From Leucogyrophana mollusca (Eukaryota > Basidiomycota > Agaricomycetes > Boletales): a DNA stretch of 64,000 nt. Position 1 is the first letter of the stretch. Each line of letters starts with the position of its first letter. The stretch covers positions 1 to 64,000 of the forward strand of contig MU266392.1 in the NCBI GenBank assembly GCA_021014945.1. The letters are read 5' to 3'. The position numbers were made by a program, and so were the translations under genes. The notes under the pieces are model-generated. The model saw only the letters and a list, made by a program, of their open reading frames with translations, was not told the origin of the DNA and did no database searches. Shown one piece after another: positions 1 to 9,234 of this stretch.

Positions 1-1136
1 GTAGTTATCTTTCCTTTTAGCGCATTCCTATTTTGTAAAGACATTCGTAGTAGCATTACAAATACGGAGGAACGTTCTAGTAACGCCTCACGGACTACGC
101 ATGGCTAGGTCCGTGCACATTTCCAATAGGTATATATACAGTAGTTAGTAGTCGTTACACTCCAGTTTCGCGCTGGTCTTTCTTGTACTAGTTAGCACTC
201 TCTCAATACTATCATCTATCCTCTCTCATCGTCTTTTGTTGTGGTTTCCTGGAGTCATATCTAGTCGATCCTGACACTTGTGATGAGATTGGATCGACGG
301 CCCAAAGAACACTGAGGGATATCCCCACAGTCGTAGCGAAAGGTCTCGAAGGCACCCCGCTGGCAGTGAGGATAGGCGACGGATGCTATCAATTCCAAGG
401 CCATGAGCCGAAAGAAATCGAACTGCAGTTGACAGTCAGTTGACTCGAAGCTGACCCGATGTCGTCATATTGAAACGCCTGCTGATGCATGAGGCTTAAA
501 GCAACTCCGCAGATATGGCGACGCATACTTATTTCCAAGCAAAAGAATTAAGGCCGGATATCATGAGCGCGCTGGTACAGGGGGGCTCATATTTTGAGGG
601 AGGATTAAAAAAATCATGGAATCTCGGGATCTCACGGACGGCGATCCCGCCGGCAGACTTCGAATTTCCGTTCACTGACTACATCCTTCTAGAGCTCGTC
701 CATTGCTTTGGTCCCGAGTTGGTCCCGAGCCACCCATCAAGTTTCTAATCCCTGGCCATGTCCCCCCTCCCCTATATAATTGAAGCCTCATGAACAATGC
801 CCTAAAAGTTCGCTCGAATGAACATCAGACTGCCGCAACTTCGTCCAAGACAACTCCCTCGATTACCCTCATCCGTCCTGTCAAGGGCGTGCAGATATCT
901 GAACTCTGGGTATGACTCGGCGTGGTTGGTCGCTTAGCTTAAGAAAATCTCTTCTCGCCGAGGACATGGAGAACCTTTCCTTACCTTAGGCTGCATTGGC
1001 AAGATACGCTCTGGCTGCACCGCACTTCGAGCGCAAGCCCTTGCGACCTGATATAGCACTTATCACTTCCAATTCGCTCTTGCCTCACACTTCCAGCGGG
1101 GCGTGACTCTGGGGTAGGTCCTCCTAGTTCTCGCTG
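1..1136. other. No supportable gene; left-edge intergenic DNA
   Basis: I see no coding stretch that I recognise or that splices into a longer frame. A 77-codon ATG frame on the plus strand (515-748) matches no family known to me and has no neighbouring exon. A TATA-like string (ctatataat, about 770-779) is followed by a frame of fewer than 45 codons near 790. The decayed MFS transporter begins right after this stretch, so its missing N-terminal half may have lain here; I could not find TM1-TM4 motifs. Confidence 0.4.
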
Positions 1137-1840
1137 GTGCGTCTACTCACTATCCCTACAATGGGTGGCGTGCTGGCGCGACCACAAGGCAACTTTCCGC
1201 ATATTTTCAGGAGTGTTTTTTGGGCCAAATATCCGTGTGCCATGGCTGCCTCGCTTTCCGCATCAACATTTATCTGCATTCTTGTCTTTCTCAAGGAGGC
1301 ATGTTGCGTTATTGTCATGTCTTGGTATACCTTTTACGATGTTAATAGACTCTCCATGCTGAGCCGCTTCGCATTAGACTGCGCGGCGGCGGGGCTGGCG
1401 CCCCAAACCACGGAGGAAATGGCTCCTCCAGTCCCGCCCTTTCCTCATCAGAAGAACCGGCAGCGCTCCGTTCGCTCCTGGTCCCTTCTATCCTAGTCCC
1501 AGTAGCCAATTACGGGGTCCTTGCAACGCTTGAACTTGCTATGATGGCTCTCCTTCCACTGTTTTACTCCACTCCCCTCAAATTTGGCGGGCTAGAACTC
1601 CCGCCCTCTACAATTGGCCTGACGATGGGCTTTCTTGGCATGACAACCGGGCTCGTGCAAGCCTTGTTCTTTGCCCCCCTTGTTAACTGGTATGGCCCTA
1701 AAGCAGTATTTTGCGCTGGTGTTGCATCCTCCATCCTCACATTCGCGTTCTTCCCCATCATCAGCATCGCCGCGCAGTGGTGGGGGGTCACTCGACTTCT
1801 CTGGATCCCCCTCTTGATCCAACTGGTGTTCCAGGAGCTG
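1137..1840 (+). pseudogene. Relic of an MFS transporter (middle and C-terminal half)
   Basis: Two frames resemble the basidiomycete MFS group often annotated as TetA/ZIFL-like. The first (about 1140-1290) ends the N-terminal half: GGVLARP, a FPHIF..FWAKYP segment, then a membrane helix ending in FLKE. The second (about 1361-1840) reads through a Ser/Gly-rich central loop into RSLLVPSILVPVANYG and three hydrophobic helices. A short, poorly bordered intron at about 1311-1348 would join them. TM1-TM4 and everything after about TM9 are missing: the frame leaves homology after LLIQL and stops at 1921. There is no initiating ATG with a signature N-terminus. I therefore call it a truncated pseudogene. 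The family-level call is fairly secure; substrate cannot be inferred. Confidence 0.6.
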
Positions 1841-2394
1841 TCGTTTGGTCGATTGAAACATGATATGCAGTCGCAGTCTAGATACACCAATGTTATGCCG
1901 CCAGCAAAACACTCACTCTAGACCGTAGGATGCGAGCCGTCATGTTTTGAAGTCGTTCTTGTGGACAAAACACCCTTTGTCTCGCAGCTGTGCAACCGCA
2001 ACCGGCAGATCGAGCTCGATTGACACTCTGTTTCTGGTGCAATTCTGGCTGCCACCGTGATGACATTTGGGTCTCGAGAAGCCATTCGACGGCGAATACA
2101 TCGTCGATCATAGAGCGATGGCAGAGGATGTTGAGTTCCAGCGAGGCCTCTGACAGGAATCCTGTGTCGGCAGAGACTTGCACTCCTCCACGAAACACTT
2201 CTCCCTAGATATCGCCTACCCACCACCGGGTGGAGTGTTTTGAATATCCCTAAGCGACGTAGTTCTCCTGGTTCTCGCATAATCCTACTTATACTGTTTT
2301 CTATCAGAGTGGATTTCACGATGTGATGTGGAAGTTGCGCAGGAACACGATAGACAAGGGAAATTTGAAGGGGCAATTTGCTGTGATCAACGAA
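1841..2394. other. No supportable gene between MFS relic and palindrome
   Basis: Frames of 70-150 codons exist here on both strands but overlap one another, lack recognisable motifs and do not extend by splicing. I regard the stretch as decayed intergenic DNA. Confidence 0.4.
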
Positions 2395-2444
2395 GTGACC
2401 GTGATCGAGACGTAGAACCTGTTCTACGTTTCAATCACGGTCAC
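2395..2444. repeat. Near-perfect palindrome, 24-bp arms with a 2-bp centre
   Basis: The left arm (2395-2418, starting gtgaccgtgatc) is the reverse complement of the right arm (2421-2444, ending atcacggtcac) with two mismatches. Only two bases separate the arms, so the sequence could extrude as a cruciform or form a hairpin in RNA. It lies about 95 bp left of the start of the tandem duplication. It is not part of any gene I can support. Confidence 0.85.
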
Positions 2445-2559
2445 CGCGCGCCGAGCGAAGAAGTTCCAGTGACGACGGCGGGCTGTTTCGCCCGCACATA
2501 CGCAGATCAGAGGGCAACGCTGAACAAACTAGAGCGGCGAAATCAGCAGCAACATGGGA

Positions 2560-3009
2560 CGTGCCCCAGTATAACGTGGGAAGTCCCACGCTTGCAGCCC
2601 ACTGACTCTGAGCTTCTCCCCACTTACGTCTCCCATGTTCATCGTTCATCGATCAGCATCCACCCCCATCATCTTCCGGCGATACCCCAGCCACTGCTTG
2701 CCCAGCACTGCGCCCAAGGCGGCGAGCAGCCTCGCAGACAGGCTCACGTATATGAGCGAGTGGAGTCGAACCCAGACCATACCAAATGGGCGAGTCAAGA
2801 TTCCGGGCAGCGACCGAAAGCGTTAGTGGTTTCAGTCGTGTCGGCGCCCGGGATTGAACTGCATGGCCGTGATAAACGAGTGGTTCCTCACTGCCATGCA
2901 GTCGAACGTCCTTACGGCGGAGCAGAGACACGCCTGAGACACAGAGTTCAAGTTGACGCCTTGGCTCAAATATGGGTTCTGCACAAGTTACCCACGAAAA
3001 TGAGGTCAA
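2560..3009 (-). pseudogene. Decayed DUF6535-like gene fragment (unit 1 copy)
   Basis: This is the counterpart of the better preserved relic at 4684-5136. The nucleotide similarity is clear: both contain the tract ccactgcttgcccagcac, and both encode the QVGLPTLY peptide near 2560. This copy has lost a segment of about 45 bp that in the other copy encodes the LLMQVVHALNN peptide, and its frame is shifted several times. No start codon, stop codon or continuous frame can be assigned. It is a pseudogene on the strength of the alignment to the sister copy. Confidence 0.5.
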
Positions 3010-3635
3010 TGTCCTTGATATTCCTCCGGTTAATTCTTCGGTAGCTCAGAAACGGGACTTGTCAGCTACCTCGGGTAACCTGCGGGCATGTGCATAGCAT
3101 CACACTCGAAGTCTTGGTTGACTTATAAGTTGCAGCGGATAACTGCGGCTTTTTGGGTTCCATATGTTACTGGTTGTCACCTCGTGGCCCGCGTCGTGAT
3201 GTCATGCGGTCACCTGCAACAGCCGCTGCGTGTAGTGTTGCCGCAGCTCAGCCAAAATCTGGGTCATGGACTTGTTAGCTAACAAGGCCCATCGACAGCT
3301 TCGAATTCAACTCAAAGCTGGAGACCACTTTTGCTTTGTGCTCTTGTGGGCAGATACCGCCTTGCTAGAGCGAACGGCTTGGAGCCTGACCCGACCCGAC
3401 GCATCACCCGTCACGGAAGCACTACAGCTCTGGCGCTGTCTGTGTGGAGCCTATGAGCCACGGCCCACGGCCCACGGCAAGCCCACGGAACAATTCTGTG
3501 GGTCACTCGAAACCACTATATGAAGCCCTCGTTTGTGGCAGCTCAACTCAGTGACCTATTGCACGTTCACCAGGTGAGTTCGTTCAAGTCCTTCCCAGAC
3601 TCTTCCCCAGACGGCGCTAATCACCTCAAAGTGCG

Positions 3636-4139
3636 ATGTTCTTCAACTCCAAATCTACATTTGTCCTTCTCGCTGTGGCCGCCGGCATCGTCGCCGAAGG
3701 TCCGTGCACCCAAAAAATACCGTACAAACACAAGGACGATACGTGGGCAATGCAGGCCTGGACCAACCCGACGTGCAGCGGCGACTCCCCCGATTACTAC
3801 TCCCACACCCTCGCCGACAAACCGAACCATTGGTCGGATTGCTTCCCGCTGCACGCGACATCCAAACGCCTCCATTCGTTCATCCTTCAGGCCAAGCCGC
3901 ACAGGCACCATCCTATCGGCCTGATATTCTACTCTGACATCGGCTGCAAGCATGCTTTGGACAAAACATGTACGTGTCCGTTATTACCAGGATGGGCGGT
4001 TAATAACCATTATATGATTTGACTTTGTGTAGCTGATAGCTGGCCCGCATGGGGATGGTCGGGGGTGGGCTCGCCTCTCGAAGTCGAACATGGTCAGGCC
4101 GCATTCAAAGTTTTTAGCCTGAAGCGCTCTACACCTTAG
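3636..4139 (+). CDS. Small secreted four-cysteine protein, copy 1
   Basis: Exons 3636-3969 and 4033-4139 (63-nt intron, gtacgt...tgtag) give 146 residues. The first 20 residues (MFFNSKSTFVLLAVAAGIVA) are a clear secretion signal. The mature part is about 126 residues, rich in Trp, His and Lys, with four cysteines in exon 1 (C24, C47, C69, C104), enough for two disulfides. No known domain is recognised. Size, signal peptide and Cys content fit the loose class of small secreted proteins or candidate effectors of fungi, but no function follows from that. The paralogue at 6182 has identical length, intron position and cysteine spacing, so the frame is under constraint. The TATA position upstream reads tatatgaag, weaker than the tataaag of copy 2. 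A truncated DAD2 copy lies 356 bp downstream. Confidence 0.85.
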
Positions 4140-4494
4140 ACCCCCGTACAGTGGTGGAAAGATTTGTTTGCTTTTGTTACTGTAACAAAATGCATTGACG
4201 ATCTCCTCTTATGGGAGACGGGTGTTTGTTCAGTTGAACAGTGTAACGTGGGTATCAGTGCCAGGCGAAAGGTATATATTTGTCGGACGCTCGTGCAACC
4301 CTTTCAACCCGCAACATCGTTACCCCTTGCATATCCCCTCGCGATTCTCTGTATCTATTCCCTAACTCCCACAGTAGTTCGAAGAGGGTTTTGTTAGATT
4401 ACCATTAGCTTATCTACCATTAATATTGATGAGGAGCATCGGAACGGACGAGTCGAGATTACGTGCCACTTCATCTTGTCCAGATTCCTCGACG

Positions 4495-4678
4495 ATGCTG
4501 CCTCGCCAATCAGTCTTGCCCACTCGTTCATCGCACACCGCATCCGTCGCTAATACCGCAGCGTCAATCGCACGCCTACAAGAGAAGAACAAAGAGCTCG
4601 AAGCAGTCGACTGTCGCTGCGCTCGAGCGCGCCACCGCCCTCTTCCTTGAGCGGATGGAAGGCCTTAACGACGATTGC
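4495..4678 (+). pseudogene. Truncated first exon of DAD2
   Basis: This is the duplicate of the intact DAD2 first exon. It begins MLPRQSVLPTRSSHTASVAN and is nearly identical to the good copy up to LEAV. A 7-nt insertion (gactgtc) then shifts the frame. The homology stops at the codon for Cys in GLNDDC, exactly where duplication unit 2 begins. The second and third exons, which carry the conserved WPNMFRIL block, are absent. It cannot encode a working DASH subunit. Confidence 0.85.
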
Positions 4679-4683
4679 CGAAA

Positions 4684-5136
4684 TCAGCAGCAACATGGGA
4701 CGTGCGTTCGATATAACGTGGGAAGTCCCACTTGCAGCCCTCTGAGCTTCTTCTCCCTATGTCCGCCACGTTCATCATCCATCCCCATCATCTTTTGGCG
4801 ATGCTGCCCCAGCCACTGCTTGCCCAGCACGTCTCCCAAGGCGACGAGTAGCCTCACAGACAGGCTCGCGTATATGAACGACTGGAGTCGATCCCGGACC
4901 ATAACGGGTCAAGATTCTGTGCAGCGACTCAAAGCGGTATTGTTGAGGGCGTGGACCACTTGCATGAGAAGGTCATTGGTGGTGTCAGTTGTGTCGGCGC
5001 CGGGATTGGACTGCATCGCTGTGATGAACGAGTGGTTCCTCACCGCCATGCAGTCGGACGCCCTTACGGCGGGGCAGAGACAAGCCTGATTCACAGGATT
5101 CAAGTTGACACCTTGGCTCAAAAACAGGTTCTGCAC
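4684..5136 (-). pseudogene. DUF6535-like membrane protein remnant (unit 2 copy)
   Basis: Two minus-strand frames resemble the DUF6535 family that is expanded in Agaricomycetes. The upstream frame (5136 down to 4909) has NPGADTTDTTNDLLMQVVHALNN, split here as NPGADTTDTTNDLL and MQVVHALNN, typical of the loop between the first membrane helices. The downstream frame (4902 down to 4684) has LSVRLLVALGDVLGKQWLGQH followed by DERGGHREKKLRGLQ, typical of the next helix and basic stretch. In-frame stops, no ATG-led N-terminus and loss of the long C-terminal part mark it as a remnant. The family call rests on my recall of these motifs; a profile search would settle it. Confidence 0.55.
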
Positions 5137-5213
5137 AAGTTACCCACGAAAATGAGGACAATGCCCTTGATATTCCTCCGGTTAATTTTTAGGTAGCCCA
5201 GAACGGGGCTTGA

Positions 5214-5602
5214 CAGCTCTCCTGGGCAATCGTCGAGTCTTTCAGAGTTTGGAGCCTTCTCTTCAAAAGCTGCTGTTTTCCACAAGAAACGATGAGACAG
5301 ATAGTGGGGTTGAAAATCACCTCATACTAGGCTGGGAGTGTGGGCCGACTGGCGTCGTCTGGACATCATCTTTTGATGTAGCGGCGAGCAAGGTTGACAA
5401 AAAATCACGTAGCTCGCTCACTTTTTCTCTCCACACCCTGACAGATTCGTTCTATCGTCCTCAGTCGGCCCGTGGGCTCCAAAGGCTACATTCCCTTTCT
5501 CGCATGTGCCAACAATATTGTATTGGCACCTTTGTGAGTTTTTTTTTTCCATCTCCCCAATATTTTCTCGGTCGCTGTTGCGATGGCTAGCCTCGGGCAA
5601 CC
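5214..5602. other. Segment of about 370 bp present in unit 2, absent from unit 1
   Basis: Unit 1 passes directly from gtcagct to acctcgggtaacct (3060-3077), whereas unit 2 holds about 370 extra bases between the matching points. The two ends of the extra segment are themselves similar (agctctcctgggcaat at 5214 and agcctcgggcaacc at 5588), which suits either deletion from unit 1 by recombination between short direct repeats or an insertion. Inside, one plus-strand frame around 5460-5533 reads RPVGSKGYIPFLACANNIVLAP and runs into a gtgagt donor, so it may be a stranded exon of an unidentified gene. Confidence 0.5.
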
Positions 5603-6063
5603 TCCGGGCATGTGCATAGCATCGCACTCGAAGTCTCAGACGACTTAAGTTACAGCGGGTAACTGTAGCTTTTCGGGTTCCGTATGTTACTGGCTGTCAC
5701 CCGTGGCAGCCCGTGGCCCGCGTCGTGATGTCACGGGGTCGCCTGCAACAGCCGCTGCGTGTAGTGTTGCCGCAGCTCAGCCAAAATCTGGGTCATGAAG
5801 CCGTTAGCTAACGAGGCCCATCGACATCCTCGGAATTCAACTCAAAGCTGGAGACCACTTTTGCTTTGTGCTCTAGCCTATGGGCAGATACCGCCTTGCT
5901 ATAGCAAACCCGCTTGGAGCCTGACTTTACCCGACCCGACCTGTCACCCGTCACGTCATGAAAGCACTACAGCTCTGGCGCTGTCTGGGTGGACCTCTTT
6001 GGTCACGGCCCACGGCCCACGGCAAGCCCACGGAATAGTTGTGTGGATCACTCGAATCCATGA

Positions 6064-6069
6064 TATAAA
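6064..6069 (+). promoter_or_regulatory. TATA box of secreted protein gene copy 2
   Basis: The string tataaa sits 113 bp upstream of the ATG at 6182. The same position before copy 1 reads tatatgaag (about 3517-3525), so the two promoters differ at their most obvious element. Transcription start is not visible from sequence. Confidence 0.5.
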
Positions 6070-6181
6070 GCCCTGGTTTGTGGCAGCTCAACTCAGTGGC
6101 CTGCTGTACATTCACCAGGTGAGTTCGTTCAAGTCCTTCCCAGGCTCTCTCCCCAGAAGGCGCTAATCACCCCAAAGTGCG

Positions 6182-6685
6182 ATGTTCTTCAACTCCAAAT
6201 CTACCTTTGTCCTTCTCGCCGTGGCCGCCGGCATCGTCGCCAAAGATCCGTGCACCCAAAAAATACCGTACAAACACAAGGACGATACGTGGGCAATGCA
6301 GGCCTGGACCAACCCGACGTGCAGCGGCAACTCCCCCGATTACTACTCTCACACCCTCGCCGACAAACCGAACCATTGGTCGGAGTGCTTCCCGCTGCAC
6401 GCGACGTACAAACGCCTCCATTCGTTCATCCTTCAGGTCAAGCCGCACAGGCACCACGATATCGGCCTGATATTCTACTCTGACATGGACTGCAAGCATG
6501 CTATGGAGAATACAAGTACGTGTCCGTTATTACCAGGATGGGCGGTTAATAACCCTTATATGATTTGACTCTGTGTAGCTAATAGCTGGCCCCCGTGGGG
6601 ATGGGCGGGGGTGGGCTCGCCTCTCGAAGTCGAACATGGTCAGGGCGCATTCAAAGTTTTCACCCAGAAGCTCTATGTACCTTAG
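6182..6685 (+). CDS. Small secreted four-cysteine protein, copy 2
   Basis: Exons 6182-6515 and 6579-6685, 63-nt intron at the same place and phase as in copy 1, encoding 146 residues. Signal peptide 1-20 is identical to copy 1. All four cysteines are kept (C24, C47, C69, C104). The differences are scattered conservative and charge changes (for example EG to KD after the signal, TS to TY near residue 75) plus a divergent last ten residues ending YVP. Both copies keep open frames and splice sites, so both are probably expressed. It lies 346 bp upstream of DAD2 on the same strand. No known domain; extracellular location is the only safe inference. Confidence 0.85.
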
Positions 6686-7031
6686 ACCCTGTACAGTGGT
6701 GGAAACTTTTGTTACTGTAACAAAATACATTGGTGATCTCCTCTTATGGGAGACGGGTGTTTATTCAGTTGAACAGTGTAACGTGGGTGTCAGTGCCAGG
6801 CGACAGGTATGTGTCGGACGCTCGCAGTGCAAGCCTTTCAACCCGCAACATCGCTACCCCTTGAATACCCCCTCGCGATTCTCTGTATCTATTCCCTGAC
6901 TCCCACGGTAGTTCGAAGAGGGTTTTGTTGGATTACCATAGCTTATCCACCATTAATATTGTGGAGCATCTCTGTGCGGAACGGACGCGTCGAGATCACG
7001 TGCCACTTCATCTTGTCCAGCTGCCTCGACG

Positions 7032-7480
7032 ATGCTGCCTCGCCAATCAGTATTACCCACTCGTTCATCGCACACCGCATCCGTTGCCAATACCGCAGCG
7101 TCCATCGCACGCCTACAAGAGAAGAAAAAAGAATTCGAAGCAGTCGCTGCGCTCGAGCGCGCCACTGCCCTCTTCCTCAAGCGGATGGAAGGCCTCAACG
7201 ATGATTGCGAGGTCATGGCAGATGCGGGGCAGAGTGTGTCCGTCTCTGCGATATAGCCCTTCGGCAGCTGAACATAAGTAGTTCACGGACAGGTGTTGGA
7301 GCAGTGGCCCAATATGTTTCGCATACTCGGCTTGTTCTGTGCGCTGTCCCATGTGTTTGTTTGCCTCATCTAACCTTTTCGCAAGTGGCAAATCGCGACG
7401 AGGGAACCGAGGCATCAAAGGAACACGATGAACGCCTCGTCCGAATACCGCTCGATGAACTTCAGCCAGAACAGCCGTAG
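7032..7480 (+). CDS. DAD2: DASH complex subunit Dad2
   Basis: Exons 7032-7233, 7279-7338 and 7386-7480 (introns of 45 and 47 nt) encode 118 residues. Dad2 is a subunit of the fungal DASH/Dam1 ring that couples kinetochores to spindle microtubules. The hallmarks are all present: an N-terminal helix with IARLQEKKKEFEAVAALERA, the MEGLNDDCEVMADAG segment, the second helix HGQVLEQWPNMFRILGLFL and a short tail ending LVRIPLDELQPEQP. Length matches basidiomycete orthologues as I recall them. The frame is continuous only if both short introns are removed; without the second one a stop at 7371 would cut the tail. The first exon is the part copied into the neighbouring tandem repeat, so short reads may mis-map here. 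Confidence 0.88.
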
Positions 7481-9234
7481 TACCTTATCACCAGCAGCTG
7501 CCTTCGTCTACGACGGTGACAGAGGAGCCGGTGCGCTTCATAGAACCATTCGCCTTTATCATGCTCTGATGCCGTGCTTGCTTATAGACCATTTGACCTT
7601 GGGCGTAATCGCCGCTCATTCTCGCATTACTTCTTTCCCAGCTATTTTCATTTGGGTACTTTCCCGTCTTCCTCCCGCCACTCTTCTTCGCATGAACCCC
7701 AAGGCAGAGGTTATCAGGGGGTCAATTGCTACGAGAGCGAACCTGCGTGCGTCCGGACAATGTGATGTGTTACCTCGGAGAGTGCTGGGGATGCAATCAT
7801 ATAATCGTCTTCCAGCTAGATCAACCGGCATGCGAACAGAAGTCATGGAGTCACGCATGGCAGAGTCGACTTGGTGCGTTCTCCACGCCGAGCACGGATG
7901 TCATCGTGCTTGGGATATCGAAGTGTCCACTGCCCGGCACCGGAAATCCTAAAACATGTCGAGACAGACGCACTTTTGAGGGCCACTACACTCACATTTA
8001 GGTCATATCTCATCGACCATTTTTTCCCTAGTCATCGGTGCGGCAGTCTCATTAGCCTTTGCATGTCAATTCTCAGTTGGGTGGGAGGCGCGATGCCCTC
8101 GCCATGATGCTAGCTTTTCTGTGGTGTGTGCTCCCCTGATTTCGGTGGGGATTTGGGCAGAGTGTGGCCAAGCGGCTGGTATGGTTTTCAGACGCGAGGT
8201 GCATGTTGCTATCTCCTGCTCTCCAGTTTCCTGGAGAGCCTCCACCCATACTTTAGAGCCATCTTTATCCTAAAACAGGCGTCCGCGATCTCGTCAGCCA
8301 TCGGCCTCCCTGGATGGCTCTCTGACACACAAATGCCCCGCCAAGCGCCAAAGCTCGTGATCATGACTACCCGTCAGGCTCTCACAACTTCCTCTGAGCG
8401 GCCTGTCATGTCTTACAAGCTGTGTTCGTCGCCTTTTATCTTACTCATGGGGGTCAGCGTCCGCTCCACCGCGCGCACCACAATTCTGTCGCTAACATCA
8501 TGCCGAACGCGAACATGCTGATGAGTACCATTCTACGTTGTCAGTTGACTGCTCGCGCTTCGCCTGGCCGAGTAGTGATTGACATGGGCTAACTTTGCGC
8601 AGCGCTACTGATATACATTAGCCAGCGTGTTACTTCTGCCCACGGGGTGCTTGAGTATGGAGGAGTCGACGGCAACGCAGATGAAAAACATTACGCAGTT
8701 ATTGATGGAGGATGGAAGTTGTAGCAGTCACATGGCTTGTCGTTGGTGGGCCCGTACTAAGAGTCAAATTTGCCATTGCAGTTCTCTTGGGCAGGCCATT
8801 AGATAGTTGTTCAACGTTCATTCTCTTAGTTCTCTAAGTACCTACACTAAGTTACATATTTCGCGGAAAACATTGATACCACAGGAGTAAAGACCCCGGA
8901 GCCCTATAGCGGTGCCAAGCGAAGAACGGGGTCCCTTCCGAATACTCATTGTCAGATCGGACCGCCAACTAAAAAATGGGCGGACAATGGAGATTTTTAT
9001 TCGCGTCTTTTGTTGTCCATAATCCCTGGAGGCGTTATCGTTTCTCCTTGGATCTGATTATATTACACAGCTAGCTTTTGCTGAGGTCTGGATTATCTTT
9101 TTTCACCGTTTTCCGATTCTGTAGGTCGTTGTCGCGCCGAGTACCGGTGGAGATTCACCAGCCTGCAATTTACCTAACAAGACCAGCTTGAAGCTGAGGC
9201 TGCCATCCCTCTTTCCCCCAGACATTACCAGGAC
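7481..9234. other. 1.75-kb intergenic stretch without supportable gene
   Basis: Frames up to 174 codons (7428-7952) and 131 codons (8126-8521) occur on the plus strand, but they show no recognisable motif and no partner exons. A hydrophobic string near 8030 (VIGAAVSLAFACQF) hints at a decayed membrane protein but cannot be extended. The last few hundred bases before 9235 presumably hold the promoter of the coiled-coil gene; I see no clear TATA box there. Confidence 0.4.

Larger units (their letters stand above)
2538..4678. repeat. Tandem duplication, unit 1 (about 2.1 kb)
   Basis: The unit begins with cgaaatcagcagcaacatgg and ends inside the first exon of a DAD2 copy (...acgattgc), where the same start string begins again. 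Within it, in order: a DUF6535-like relic (minus strand), a shared non-coding stretch beginning catgtgcatagcat, a small secreted protein gene, and the truncated DAD2 exon. It aligns along its whole length with unit 2, but lacks about 370 bp present there and carries many substitutions, so the duplication is not very recent. Confidence 0.85.
4679..7208. repeat. Tandem duplication, unit 2 (about 2.5 kb)
   Basis: Direct repeat of unit 1, immediately adjacent to it with no spacer. It ends inside exon 1 of the intact DAD2 gene, which continues to the right. Because DAD2 is complete only here, the simplest history is a duplication of a segment ending within DAD2 exon 1, leaving one truncated and one intact copy. 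Unit 2 is longer mainly because of about 370 bp (5214-5602 region) absent from unit 1. Confidence 0.85.

Noticed and set aside
2830..2870. tRNA-like GGATTGAAC string within the duplicated relic
   Set aside because: It belongs to the decayed DUF6535 coding sequence (also near 5000) and shows no cloverleaf.
2328..3044. Plus-strand open frame of 238 codons
   Set aside because: It crosses the palindrome and then runs antisense through the duplicated DUF6535 relic; composition is erratic and the corresponding frame is broken in the sister unit.
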